Of a stretch of 64,000 nucleotides of DNA, positions 42,214-51,169 are shown piece by piece. The stretch is from Vreelandella sp042466685 (lineage in GTDB: Bacteria; Pseudomonadota; Gammaproteobacteria; Pseudomonadales; Halomonadaceae), in NCBI RefSeq assembly GCF_042466685.1, contig NZ_CP170448.1, forward strand, positions 1,984,001 through 2,048,000. Reading direction: 5' to 3'. The notes beneath the pieces were generated by a model. That model was not told where the DNA came from. It saw only the letters and a list, made by a program, of their open reading frames with translations, and made no database searches. The stretch's first letter is position 1. Each line of letters starts with the position of its first letter. The translations under genes were made by a program, and so were the position numbers.

Positions 42214-42233
42214 TTATGCAACAAGTTGCATTT
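42214..42233. promoter_or_regulatory. PadR operator candidate 2
   Basis: TTATGCAACAAGTTGCATTT repeats the ATGCA-N6-TGCAT core of operator 1, exactly 40 bases further (about four helical turns). It lies 33 bases before the DUF2306 start. Confidence 0.75.
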
Positions 42234-42266
42234 GCCATGCGGCTGGCTTGTCTCTCGGAGGTTTCC

Positions 42267-42638
42267 ATGGCGTTTACCCTGCATCTCTACGCGTCCCTTC
42301 TGGCCCTGGGGCTTGGGGCTATTGTGCTGCTCTCGACCAAGGGCACTGTGGCTCATCGAATAATGGGCAGTATTTGGGTGCTGGCCATGGCTCTTTCAGC
42401 TTTGAGCTCCCTCTGGTTTGGCGGCGGCGTTCTGCCGTTGATAGGGCACTTTGGGCCTATTCATCTGCTTTCGTTATGGGTGTTAGTGGCGCTTACTGTT
42501 GCGGTGGTAGCTATTTTGAAGCGCAGGGTAGAGCAGCATCGCAGTTGGATGACTGGCGCTTACCTGGGGCTGGTCGGTGCCTTTATTGGTACCTTGGCAC
42601 CGGGGAGGTGGGGCGCCGTTCAGTTAGGCATATGGTGA
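42267..42638 (+). CDS. DUF2306-like small membrane protein
   Basis: A 123-residue inner-membrane protein with four predicted helices. Typical features are LHLYASLLALGLGAIVLLS, the TVAHRIMGSIWVLAM segment with a membrane-embedded His-Arg, and the third-helix His-His-like LIGHFGPIHLLS. The ATG at 42267 is preceded by GGAGG at 5-6 bases, much better than an in-frame ATG at 42186, which would also place operator 2 inside the gene. DUF2306 function is unknown. It is likely the PadR target. Confidence 0.78.
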   Translation: MAFTLHLYASLLALGLGAIVLLSTKGTVAHRIMGSIWVLAMALSALSSLWFGGGVLPLIGHFGPIHLLSLWVLVALTVAVVAILKRRVEQHRSWMTGAYLGLVGAFIGTLAPGRWGAVQLGIW

Positions 42639-42683
42639 TGTTAAAAGCCATCATTACAACTAGAGCTGCTGAACTCGTAGCGA

Positions 42684-42724
42684 GTACTCCAATCACCATG
42701 AGTCTTATGCTAACTTAGCATCAA
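42684..42724. repeat. Conserved palindrome-bearing repeat, copy A
   Basis: About 41 bases that share ACTCCAATCA and CTTATGCTAACTTAGCAT with a second copy at 49735. The core ATGCTAACTTAGCAT (42707-42721) is a perfect 7-bp inverted repeat around one base. Confidence 0.65.
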
Positions 42725-42853
42725 TGGTTCAAAAGGTATTGCCTCACCGATAATCCAATTTGATTTACTTCTGCTCTCTTAGCCGAGATCAATATAAGCG
42801 TGAGCGCTGCGTTACCTGAACCATGTTTTCTGTATCCATTTATGGAGGCTTCA

Positions 42854-43366
42854 ATGGGGCTTAGGCATGCGCAAGAACTCGATCTGCCGAGGATTGTAGA
42901 TATTTATAATGCCGCTATCCCGACAAGAACTTCCACGGCGGATACTCAGCCGGTTGACATCGAATCGCGCCTTGAGTGGTTTCGGAAACATCAACCAGAA
43001 AGCCGTCCGCTACTGGTATACGAGCAGGACGAAGAGGTCGTTGCATGGGTGAGCTTCGAAAGTTTCTATGGCAGACCCGCGTATCGCCATACCGCTGAGC
43101 TGAGCATCTATATCGCCCCAGAGCATCAAAGGAAGCTGCTAGGAAAGAAATTGTTATTGGCGGCAGAGGAGATGGCGCCAACACTGGGTTTACGTATCCT
43201 GGTGGGCTATGTCTTTGCGCATAATGCCCCGAGTATGCGGTTGCTAAAGTCCCTTGGTTACCATGAGTGGGGACGCCTTCCTGATATAGCCGAGATGGAT
43301 GGTAGGGAGTACAGTCTTTGTATTATGGGCAAACGGCTTACCAGTAACGACCTAGCTGGCGAGTGA
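42854..43366 (+). CDS. GNAT-family N-acetyltransferase
   Basis: A 170-residue acetyl-CoA-dependent acetyltransferase of the phosphinothricin-acetyltransferase-like branch (LRHAQELDLPRIVDIYNAAI, then AELSIYIAPEHQRKLLGKKLL, the acetyl-CoA loop, and NAPSMRLLKSLGYHEWG). The first acetyl-CoA pyrophosphate loop reads QRKLLGKKL where R/Q-x-x-G-x-G/A is usual, so it is somewhat degenerate. The ATG at 42854 has GGAGG 5 bases upstream; earlier in-frame starts add residues with no homology. The substrate is unknown. Confidence 0.85.
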   Translation: MGLRHAQELDLPRIVDIYNAAIPTRTSTADTQPVDIESRLEWFRKHQPESRPLLVYEQDEEVVAWVSFESFYGRPAYRHTAELSIYIAPEHQRKLLGKKLLLAAEEMAPTLGLRILVGYVFAHNAPSMRLLKSLGYHEWGRLPDIAEMDGREYSLCIMGKRLTSNDLAGE

Positions 43367-43472
43367 AACGGTAATAGCCGGCTTGCTGCTGACCACCTTC
43401 TGATGAGCCTGTAGTTGGCCTAAACATCCACGCCTGAACGACCACTGGCTTTAATCTTAATTAAGAGTGCCC

Positions 43473-46400
43473 ATGCCTAACCAAGAATCCTCTGTCCTCA
43501 AGATCCACGCCACGCTAGTGGAGAAGATCAATTTCGCCTGCCATCAGAGCGCGTTTGCGGTACTACGGGAGCTGCAGATTGAAAACATCAATGAAGAGCA
43601 GGCGCTTTCTGATCTTATCGTGACGCTGGAGGCTTCTCCTGGGTTTGTGAAGCAGAAAACCTGGACGGTGGATCAGCTGGCGGCGGGTGGGCGGCTGGCG
43701 TTAAAGGATCGCGATCTTGAGTTGGACGTTGGTTTCCTGTTTGGGCTAACAGAATCCATGCGTGGCACGGTGACGCTTAGCGTTCGTCAGGGTGATGAGA
43801 CCTTGGTTGAGCAGGCAGTGCCAGTAGAGTTGCTGGCCTGTAATGAGTGGGGCGGGGCAGGCTATATGCCAGAGCTGTTGGCGGCGTTTTGTACCCCCAA
43901 CGACCCAATGGTGGATCGGTTGCTGGGCCAGGCCAGCCAGATTCTGCGTAAGGCGGGTAAGCCCGACCAGATTAATGGCTATGAGTCCAACAGCCGAGAG
44001 CAGGTGTGGCTAATGGCCTCGGCGATTTATACCGCCATTATAAGGATGCAGCTGGGCTACGCGCTGCCGCCCGCCAGCTTTGAACGCAATGGTCAGAAAG
44101 TTCGCCTCCCTCACCACATTGAAAGTGCCAAAGTAGCGACTTGCCTGGACACCACTTTGCTATTTGCAGCAGCGCTAGAGCAGGCCCAACTGAACCCACT
44201 GGTAGTGCTTACCGAAGGGCATGCGCTGGTCGGGTTGTGGTTGGAAAAAGAAGATCTTTCCAGTGTGGTGGTCGATGAGGCGGAAACCCTTCGCCAGCGT
44301 ATTCCCCTGCAAGAACTTATCCTGATTGAAACCACCTATACCACGCAGCATCCTGCGCCACCGTTTTCCAAGGCGGTCGAGGCAGGCAATAAGCAGGTCT
44401 CGCTGGATAAGAACCATGAGTTTGTCGCGGCGGTGGATATTCGCCGGGCACGGGCCCATCGCATCAACCCCATTAGCCTGACATCTCGGCCTGAGAACAC
44501 ATTCGCGGCAAGCCGTGCAACTGACACTTTCGAGCCGTTGTTGGAAGAGGCTCCGGATTTGCCTGCAGCCACCGTGCATATGGCGCAGGAAGTGTTTGAA
44601 GACTCGCCGGGTGGCCGTTTGGAGCGCTGGCAACGTAAGCTGTTAGACCTCTCTGCGCGTAACCCCTTGCTTAACCAGAAACCGAGTAAAAGTAGCCTGC
44701 CGTTGGTGTGCGGTGACCCAAGCGCACTGGAAGACTTGTTGGCGACCGGGGCGCGCATTTCAATCGCGCCGTTTCCCCGCTTACAGGCGCAGGATCAGGA
44801 TGAGGATATTCATCGCCAGCGAACGGGGGAGGAACTCAAGGACGTCTACTCCCGCGATGCGCTGGACAAGAAACAAGTATTGGTAGATTTCAGCAAAGAA
44901 GAGCTGGAGAAGCGCTCGGTGGAAATTTACCGCAGGGCTCAGACCTCGTTAAAAGAAGGTGGCTCCAATACGCTGTTTCTGGCGGTCGGGTTTTTATTGT
45001 GGAAACCGAACGACAAAGGTAGCCGCCGCTACCGCGCCCCGCTGATTCTGCTGCCGGTATCGCTGGAGCGAAAGTCGGTACGCAGCGGCGTGAAGATGGT
45101 CGCCAGTGATGATGAGCCGCGTTTTAATACCACGCTGCTGGAGCTATTGAAAAAAGATTTCGCCATCGATATTAACGGCCTCGCAGGCGCGCTACCCGAA
45201 GATGAAAGCGGCGTCGATGTGGTAGGTATTTGGAACCGAGTTCGCCAGGCGATTAAAACAGTGCCTGGGTTTGAGGTAGTGGAAGAGGTGGTACTGGGGC
45301 ACTTCTCGTTCGCCAAGTACCTGATGTGGAAAGACCTGATGGATCGCTCCGAGGCGCTGAAAGAGAGCCCGGTGGTGAAGCATCTGCTGGACACCCCACG
45401 CGAGCCCTATGAAAGCGATATTCGCTTTGTTGACGCCAAGGAGATTGACCGGGAATACACCCCCGCCGATTTATTGACACCGCTGCCTGCGGATTCGTCC
45501 CAGATGTCGGCGATTGCCACGGCGGATCGGGGAAAGGATTTTGTCATTATCGGGCCGCCGGGTACCGGTAAGAGTCAGACGATCGGTAACCTGATTGCCC
45601 ACATGCTCGGCAAGGGCAAAAAAGTTCTCTTCGTATCGGAAAAGACCGCCGCCCTGGAGGTCGTGCATCGCCGCCTGCGGGAAATTGGTCTTGGTCAGTT
45701 CTGCCTGGAGTTGCACTCCAACAAGGCCAAGAAAGCGGATGTGTTGGATCAACTGCGCACTTCCTGGAGTAGCGCATCCAAGGCATCGGTAAGCGACTGG
45801 AAGGCGGAGGGTGAGCGGCTGAAAAACCTGCGTGATCGCCTAAATTGCGTGGTTAATGCCTTACATCAGCGCCACCGTAACGGGCTGACGGCGCACTATG
45901 CAATGGGTATCAAGATCCGCGACGCAGCGCTGGCCGCGAAGGCCAAACTCAGCTGGGCCACCGCCGCGACTCATGATGAAAAACAGCTAGAACAGCTGCG
46001 CGAAATAGCGACACTGCTGAGCGTGCAGGCCCACGCCGTTGGTAACTTGGTGGATCACCCGTTAAGTGCCGTCACTCATCACGACTGGCGGCCCCAGTGG
46101 CAGGAGGAGGTGGTCAGTGTTGCCCGGCGTCTCCAAGCCAGTGCAGACAAAATGTCGCTAGACTTGTCAGCCCTTGAGAAGGCGCTGGGTATCAGTTTGG
46201 GCAGGGTTAATTTGGTCAAGCTTTCGGCCGTGGCGGAGTGTGGTCAAGTACTGCTGGATGCCTATCGCCAGCCAGCCTCGTTTGCCCTGGAACCCGATGC
46301 CCCTGATCGGCTTGATGCGTTGGAAGAGGCAGTCACCCAGCTTAAAACTTATATCGCTACCCAGCAAAAATTAAGCTGTAGCTATGCGCCACTGGCGTGG

Positions 46401-48683
46401 CAAACGCTGGATGCCGCTGTACTTGGCCCGACCTGGGCAGCAGCCAACGAAACTTGGTGGCCGAAAAGCTGGTTTGCCAAGCGTAGCGTCGTCAAGCAGA
46501 TGCGCGCAGGCGGTGCCCAGGGCACACCAAACCCCGATAACGATATCCCCGTGCTGATGCAGCTGCGCGAAACGGGCGGCCATATTGATCGCCTGGATGG
46601 CGTATTGAAGGGGCTACGGGGCTGGGACGCGTATAACTCCGACCCCGATGCTATGGCCGCCTTGAAGCTATTGGGTTCTCGTGCCCGTGTCGCGGTGGGC
46701 AAGCTTGCTGATGACGCAGAGTCGCTGGCGATGCTGCGGGGTAAGATTCGTACGCTGTTATATGATGCCAACGACCTGCTGGCGCCAGAGGCCCCGGTAG
46801 GGCGGGTGGTCAATGACTTCCAAGCGACCTTTGAGACGTTTACGGCGCTAAAAATGCAGTTTGAAGGGCTGATCGGTTCAACGCTGGATGGGCGTCTGGA
46901 TGCCGATGTGCCCGCCTTGGAGGCGCTAAGCGCGCACTGCCAGCAGATTATCGACCACCATATTTCTTTGAAAGAGTGGTGTGCCTGGATGCGGCGCCGT
47001 TCTGAGGCGTTGGATTACCAGCTAGGCCCGCTGGTAGAGGCCATTGAGCAGGGCAGCGTATCGGCGGATCAGGTCAAGGAAGTGTTTGAAGCGGCCTACT
47101 GTGCTTGGTGGTCGGCGGCGGTGATTGGCGAAGATGAGGTGCTGCGCACCTTCTCATCGCCTGAGCATCAGGCCACGATTGAGAATTTCCGCGAGCTGGA
47201 TAGCCGGTTCAGCGCCTTGACGGCCCAATATATCGCGGCGAGTTTGTCAGGGGAAATTCCTGATCAGGAGGGTATCCAGAAGAGCTCTTCCTGGGGCGTA
47301 CTACGCCACGAACTGCAGAAAAAAATGCGCCATAAACCGGTGCGGGAGATGATGGAAACCATCCCCGATGCGATTACTACCCTGGCGCCCTGTTTAATGA
47401 TGTCACCGCTCTCTATTGCTCAGTTCCTATCTCCAGGACAGGCGCTGTTTGATGTGGTGATTTTCGATGAAGCCTCACAGATTACCGTGTGGGATGCGGT
47501 CGGCTCACTGGCACGGGGCAAACAGGTCATCGTGGCGGGTGACCCCAAACAGATGCCGCCGACCAACTTCTTTAGCCGCTCCGATGATGACCCGGATGGC
47601 GATGTCGACGGTGAGGGCGATCTTGAGAGCATTCTTGACGAGTTGATGGGCGCCAGTATCCCCCAGCGGGTATTGAATTTGCATTACCGCTCCCGCCGCG
47701 AGAGCTTGATTGCGTTCTCCAACAGCCGTTACTACGAAAACTCACTGGTGACCTTTCCAGCCCCGGTACACCCTGACAAGGGCGTTTCGCTGGTGCGGCC
47801 AGAAGGGTTCTATGCCCGAGGAAAGGCACGCCATAACCAAGGTGAAGCGAAGGCCATAGTAGATGAGATCTTGCGGCGGCTAACATCGGAAGATGAAGCG
47901 ATGCGCCGTCAGTCCATTGGGGTGGTGACCTTCAATACCGAACAGCAGAGTTTGATTGAAGACCTGCTCGACAAGGCCCGGGGGGAAGATCCCAGCATCG
48001 AGTGGGCATTCTCCGACGACGAGCTGGAGCCGGTGTTTGTGAAAAACCTGGAGACTGTGCAGGGCGACGAGCGGGATGTGATCTTATTTAGCATCACCTA
48101 TGGCCCGGACGAAGCCGGCCACGTCACCATGAACTTCGGCCCGCTGAACCGCAACGGTGGCGAGCGCCGCTTGAATGTGGCCATGACCCGCGCCCGCTCC
48201 GAAATGGTGGTGTTCTCCACCCTGGTTCCAGAGCGTATCGATCTGGCCCGCACCTCAGCACGGGCTGTGGCTGACCTCAAGCACTTTTTGGAGTACGCCG
48301 AACGTGGCGCTGCAGCACTGGGCGCCGCCGTGCATGGCTCTGTGGGGGACTTTGAATCGCCGTTTGAAATTGCTGTTGCCCGAGCATTGCAAGAAAAAGG
48401 CTGGATCGTGCATCCGCAAATCGGCGTTTCTGCTTACCGTATCGATATGGGCATCGTTCACCCGGACAAGCCCGGTGTTTACTTGGCAGGCATTGAGTGT
48501 GATGGCGCCATGTACCACAGTTCAGCCTATGCCCGAGAGCGGGACAAGGTACGCCAGGGCGTTTTGGAAGGGTTGGGCTGGACGCTGTTTAGAGTCTGGT
48601 CAACGGACTGGTGGACAAATAAAGCCAAGGCGCTAGAGCTGTTAGATGCCGCTTTGACGTGGCAGCTTGAAAATACGAGGTAA
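43473..48683 (+). CDS. Giant DUF4011-type SF1 helicase with C-terminal Vsr-like nuclease
   Basis: A 1736-residue protein. The N-terminal 350 residues are unassigned. About 370-690 resemble DUF4011 (WQRKLLDLSARNPLLN, FLLWKPNDKGSRRYRAPLILLP, in parts). An SF1 helicase follows, with Walker A GPPGTGKSQTIGNL (about 690), Walker B VVIFDEASQITVWD (about 1330), VAGDPKQMPPTNFF, LNLHYRSRRESLI, VQGDERDVILFS and LNVAMTRARSEMVVFS, split by a long helical insert. Residues 1628-1715 are a PD-(D/E)XK Vsr/MTES_1575-type nuclease (FESPFEIAVARAL, YRIDMGI, GIECDGAMYHSS, W-T-L-FRVWSTDWW). Proteins with this build are common in defence islands; activity here is inferred. Confidence 0.88.
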   Translation: MPNQESSVLKIHATLVEKINFACHQSAFAVLRELQIENINEEQALSDLIVTLEASPGFVKQKTWTVDQLAAGGRLALKDRDLELDVGFLFGLTESMRGTVTLSVRQGDETLVEQAVPVELLACNEWGGAGYMPELLAAFCTPNDPMVDRLLGQASQILRKAGKPDQINGYESNSREQVWLMASAIYTAIIRMQLGYALPPASFERNGQKVRLPHHIESAKVATCLDTTLLFAAALEQAQLNPLVVLTEGHALVGLWLEKEDLSSVVVDEAETLRQRIPLQELILIETTYTTQHPAPPFSKAVEAGNKQVSLDKNHEFVAAVDIRRARAHRINPISLTSRPENTFAASRATDTFEPLLEEAPDLPAATVHMAQEVFEDSPGGRLERWQRKLLDLSARNPLLNQKPSKSSLPLVCGDPSALEDLLATGARISIAPFPRLQAQDQDEDIHRQRTGEELKDVYSRDALDKKQVLVDFSKEELEKRSVEIYRRAQTSLKEGGSNTLFLAVGFLLWKPNDKGSRRYRAPLILLPVSLERKSVRSGVKMVASDDEPRFNTTLLELLKKDFAIDINGLAGALPEDESGVDVVGIWNRVRQAIKTVPGFEVVEEVVLGHFSFAKYLMWKDLMDRSEALKESPVVKHLLDTPREPYESDIRFVDAKEIDREYTPADLLTPLPADSSQMSAIATADRGKDFVIIGPPGTGKSQTIGNLIAHMLGKGKKVLFVSEKTAALEVVHRRLREIGLGQFCLELHSNKAKKADVLDQLRTSWSSASKASVSDWKAEGERLKNLRDRLNCVVNALHQRHRNGLTAHYAMGIKIRDAALAAKAKLSWATAATHDEKQLEQLREIATLLSVQAHAVGNLVDHPLSAVTHHDWRPQWQEEVVSVARRLQASADKMSLDLSALEKALGISLGRVNLVKLSAVAECGQVLLDAYRQPASFALEPDAPDRLDALEEAVTQLKTYIATQQKLSCSYAPLAWQTLDAAVLGPTWAAANETWWPKSWFAKRSVVKQMRAGGAQGTPNPDNDIPVLMQLRETGGHIDRLDGVLKGLRGWDAYNSDPDAMAALKLLGSRARVAVGKLADDAESLAMLRGKIRTLLYDANDLLAPEAPVGRVVNDFQATFETFTALKMQFEGLIGSTLDGRLDADVPALEALSAHCQQIIDHHISLKEWCAWMRRRSEALDYQLGPLVEAIEQGSVSADQVKEVFEAAYCAWWSAAVIGEDEVLRTFSSPEHQATIENFRELDSRFSALTAQYIAASLSGEIPDQEGIQKSSSWGVLRHELQKKMRHKPVREMMETIPDAITTLAPCLMMSPLSIAQFLSPGQALFDVVIFDEASQITVWDAVGSLARGKQVIVAGDPKQMPPTNFFSRSDDDPDGDVDGEGDLESILDELMGASIPQRVLNLHYRSRRESLIAFSNSRYYENSLVTFPAPVHPDKGVSLVRPEGFYARGKARHNQGEAKAIVDEILRRLTSEDEAMRRQSIGVVTFNTEQQSLIEDLLDKARGEDPSIEWAFSDDELEPVFVKNLETVQGDERDVILFSITYGPDEAGHVTMNFGPLNRNGGERRLNVAMTRARSEMVVFSTLVPERIDLARTSARAVADLKHFLEYAERGAAALGAAVHGSVGDFESPFEIAVARALQEKGWIVHPQIGVSAYRIDMGIVHPDKPGVYLAGIECDGAMYHSSAYARERDKVRQGVLEGLGWTLFRVWSTDWWTNKAKALELLDAALTWQLENTR

Positions 48684-48712
48684 AGCAGATCTAACTGCTG
48701 AGAGGAAGCACT

Positions 48713-49117
48713 ATGTTCCCAGTATCAATCAAAGGTGTTTTGGTCTTGCCATCTGATGCGGTGGTACTGGCGCTCAATGACCGTGACGAGTGGGAACTGC
48801 CCGGTGGACGCATTGAGATTGGAGAACGTTCTACCGAATGCCTGGTTCGGGAGTTTAAGGAAGAGCTTGGTGTCGATGTTGAGGCAAACGGCCTTATTGA
48901 TACTTACCTGTTTGAGGTGATCCCAGGTAAGCATGTGTTTATTGTCACCTATGGTTGCCGCTTAGTTGGGCGATTTAGCCCAGTAGTAAGTCACGAGCAC
49001 AGCAAGATTGCGACGTTCCCAATCGATGATTTACCCGCTAATTTGCCCAGCGGCTACGCGCACTCTATTCGCTGCTCTCAAGCATGTACGAACGGAGCTG
49101 CCGTTCCTCTCGCATGA
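48713..49117 (+). CDS. Nudix hydrolase, possibly C-terminally altered
   Basis: A 134-residue Nudix protein. The 23-residue box is complete in its key residues: GGRIEIGE, then seven residues, then REFKEELGV (G-x5-E-x7-REUxEExGU). The preceding WELPGG is typical. The substrate is unknown. AGAGGAAG precedes the ATG, 29 bases after the helicase gene, so they may be co-transcribed. The last 18 residues (after GYAHSIR) look unlike the family and lie over the 3' end of a convergent toxin gene, which suggests that arrival of the toxin-antitoxin pair replaced the native end. Confidence 0.85.
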   Translation: MFPVSIKGVLVLPSDAVVLALNDRDEWELPGGRIEIGERSTECLVREFKEELGVDVEANGLIDTYLFEVIPGKHVFIVTYGCRLVGRFSPVVSHEHSKIATFPIDDLPANLPSGYAHSIRCSQACTNGAAVPLA

Positions 49118-49370
49118 CATAAAGGATGAGAGCCCGAGTCTCATCTTGACGATAAAAAATGCGACACGGGGGAACAACTACCTCCCTGTATACCGAATTA
49201 GGGAGTTCTGGGGGAGTCCGCCCGGATTGGGGAAAACCTTCCAAACGGTCGGTTTTATCGAAAACCTTTTTGACTAAGTGATTCGCAGCGGCAGGATTAT
49301 CTAGCGCAATGTATTCAGCGATAGCGCCCAACTCCTGAAGAGCTGGCTCCGTCCAGACTACTTCAGCCAT
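49065..49370 (-). CDS. RelE/ParE-family toxin
   Basis: A 101-residue type II toxin. It has the ParE/RelE fold marks: WTEPALQELGAIAEYIALDNPAAANHLV in the N-terminal helices, FPQSGRTPPELP, YREVVVPPCRIFYR and the C-terminal VMREERQLRSYM. RelE relatives cleave mRNA on the ribosome, ParE relatives inhibit gyrase; the choice is not settled by sequence, though the REVVV..YRIFYR-type core is common to both. It overlaps the antitoxin gene by 13 bases and the Nudix gene end by 53 bases on the other strand. Confidence 0.9.
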   Translation of the reverse strand: MAEVVWTEPALQELGAIAEYIALDNPAAANHLVKKVFDKTDRLEGFPQSGRTPPELPNSVYREVVVPPCRIFYRQDETRALILYVMREERQLRSYMLESSE

Positions 49371-49615
49371 TTGCTCATTCTCTCCCTGGCCTCCCTTTGG
49401 CTGTATGTTCTTCCCTCAAGCCCAGCACGCTCTCCGCGTGCGAGCCCTTCAAGCAGCTCAAGACGGCGCTGCATGAACTCGTAATCTTGCACATCCACAA
49501 GATAAGCAGATGGTTGACCATGTTCTGTGATCAGTACCGGCTCCTTCGACAAATGCAGGTCTGCCAAAATTTTGGTGGCTTGGCGCTTAAGGTTGGTAAC
49601 AAGTTCCACTTTCAT
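49358..49615 (-). CDS. Phd/YefM-family antitoxin
   Basis: An 85-residue antitoxin. The DNA-binding N-terminal half reads like Phd/YefM (NLKRQATKILADLHLSKEPVLITEHGQPSAYLV, in parts), and the C-terminal half is a charged helix that should wrap the toxin. The antitoxin-first order and 13-base overlap are standard. It should repress its own promoter by binding the repeats at 49641-49660. Confidence 0.9.
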   Translation of the reverse strand: MKVELVTNLKRQATKILADLHLSKEPVLITEHGQPSAYLVDVQDYEFMQRRLELLEGLARGERAGLEGRTYSQREARERMSKWLK

Positions 49616-49640
49616 GGGGATTACCCTGAATCAGACTAAT

Positions 49641-49660
49641 AGTATCACTATAGTATCACT
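49641..49660. promoter_or_regulatory. Operator candidate of the toxin-antitoxin pair
   Basis: AGTATCACT occurs twice in direct repeat (49641-49649 and 49652-49660) with an ACTATAGT palindrome at the junction, 26 bases upstream of the antitoxin start. The 11-base period places both copies on one face of the helix. Confidence 0.65.
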
Positions 49661-49734
49661 CTCCAGGGGTGACAACTTCAGCTAACGTGACCAACGACTA
49701 AGCGTTTTAAGGTGCCTTAATAAGCTTTTCAAAG

Positions 49735-49776
49735 AGCACTCCAATCATTATTGAGCTTATGCTAACTTAGCATTAA
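49735..49776. repeat. Conserved palindrome-bearing repeat, copy B
   Basis: Second copy of the element at 42684. The ATGCTAACTTAGCAT core (49759-49773) is identical, and ACTCCAATCA upstream is shared. It ends 22 bases before the LysE gene start, in a promoter position. Confidence 0.65.
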
Positions 49777-49797
49777 CAACCTGTGAGGTAGCTTCCC

Positions 49798-50424
49798 ATG
49801 TCTATTGAAATCTGGTTCGCCTTTGCCCTGGCGTCGGTGGCTTTGCTCGCCATCCCTGGGCCAACGATTTTGACCGTGGTTAGCTACTCCATCGCCCAAG
49901 GCAGGCGCGCCAATATTCCGCTTGTCGCTGCGGTGGCGTTAGGTGATTCAACCGCGCTGCTCTTTTCACTGCTTGGCCTAGGAGCGGTGTTAGCCACCTC
50001 GGCTTTTTGGTTCACCGTGGTCAAGTGGATCGGCGGTTTATACCTGCTCTATATGGGCATAAAGCTGTTGCGTGCCGGTCTATCATCAGTGCAGCCAGTA
50101 ACACCAGCAGTATCAAGTTCGCGCTGGAGGCTCTTCACCAATACCTATCTCGTGACTGCGCTTAACCCGAAGGGCATTATCTTTTTCGTCGCCTTCTTAC
50201 CGCAATTCGTCAGCCCGAACGCTGATGTTGGGCAACAACTATGGATACTTGCTGTCACGTTCGTGGCGTTGGCAACGCTCAATGCCACTCTCTATGCCGT
50301 ATTCGCAACGTCGGTGCGCAAGATGCTTGCATCGCGTCGTGCCCAGCGCCGCTTCAACATGGTTGGTGGAACGTTACTCTCTTCAGCGGGTGTCTGGGCG
50401 CTGCTTGCAAAGCGGCCTGCGTAA
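49798..50424 (+). CDS. LysE/RhtB-family amino acid exporter
   Basis: A 208-residue inner-membrane exporter. It has about six hydrophobic helices with the family motifs AIPGPTILTVVSYSIAQGRRA in the first loop, WIGGLYLLYMGIKLLRAG, and NPKGIIFFVAFLPQFV. Members export homoserine, threonine, lysine or arginine, or dipeptide-like compounds; the substrate is not evident. The repeat with a perfect palindrome just upstream is a candidate operator. Confidence 0.9.
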   Translation: MSIEIWFAFALASVALLAIPGPTILTVVSYSIAQGRRANIPLVAAVALGDSTALLFSLLGLGAVLATSAFWFTVVKWIGGLYLLYMGIKLLRAGLSSVQPVTPAVSSSRWRLFTNTYLVTALNPKGIIFFVAFLPQFVSPNADVGQQLWILAVTFVALATLNATLYAVFATSVRKMLASRRAQRRFNMVGGTLLSSAGVWALLAKRPA

Positions 50425-50482
50425 GCAAAGGCCAGTCAATGTTCTGATTGAAATGCTGTGCCAAACGAAACGGGAGGCAACT

Positions 50483-51070
50483 GTGAGTGAAAATCTTCAA
50501 GAACTGCTAACGGAACTTGAGCAATTTGGCCAACAAAACGATGCTGCCATTTCTGAACGCCCAAGGCGCATGCTGAATATCACCCGCGATACGGGGGAGT
50601 TTCTATCGGTACTTGTTCAAGCAACCAATGCCCAGCGAGTATTGGAAATTGGCACCTCGAATGGATATTCCACCTTATGGCTGGCCCAGGCTGTGCAGAG
50701 AATTGGAGGGCAAGTTACCACCGTTGAGCTTTCCGAATTCAAGCTTGAGATCGCCGCGAAAAATTTTGCGCGCTCAGGACTCTCTGAGGTCATTACTCAA
50801 CATCGAGGGGAGGCGGGTGGTCTGCTTGAGAGTCTGGACGATGCCAGTTTCGATCTGCTCTTTCTAGACTCAAAACGCTCTGATTATGTGCAGTGGTGGC
50901 CGAATATCCAGCGAGCTTTACGTAAGGGCGGGCTGCTTGTGGTGGATAATGCCACTTCCCACGCAGATGAAATGGCTGATTTTATGGAGTTGGTATCGGC
51001 AGATCCCGATTTCACCACGTGCAGTGTACCTGTTGGCAATGGCGAGTTTCTGGCAACGCGGTGTGGGTAA
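50483..51070 (+). CDS. O-methyltransferase-family SAM-dependent enzyme
   Basis: A 195-residue class I methyltransferase of the COMT-like O-methyltransferase family. Motif I is VLEIGTSNGYSTLWLAQA, then VTTVELSEFKLEIA, and FDLLFLDSKRSDYVQWW, with VVDNAT holding the metal-binding Asp-Asn pair. The GTG at 50483 has GGGAGG 5 bases upstream and starts just after lysE (58 bases); earlier in-frame starts overlap lysE. The substrate is unknown. Co-transcription with the exporter is plausible. Confidence 0.85.
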   Translation: MSENLQELLTELEQFGQQNDAAISERPRRMLNITRDTGEFLSVLVQATNAQRVLEIGTSNGYSTLWLAQAVQRIGGQVTTVELSEFKLEIAAKNFARSGLSEVITQHRGEAGGLLESLDDASFDLLFLDSKRSDYVQWWPNIQRALRKGGLLVVDNATSHADEMADFMELVSADPDFTTCSVPVGNGEFLATRCG

Positions 51071-51169
51071 CGCCTGCTTGGCATTAAAGGCTACCTAGCT
51101 GGCCTAGGAAGCGGAAGTCGATTTTTTAATCAGTGAACCTAAACTGTCAGAATATAAATGGAATAAACC

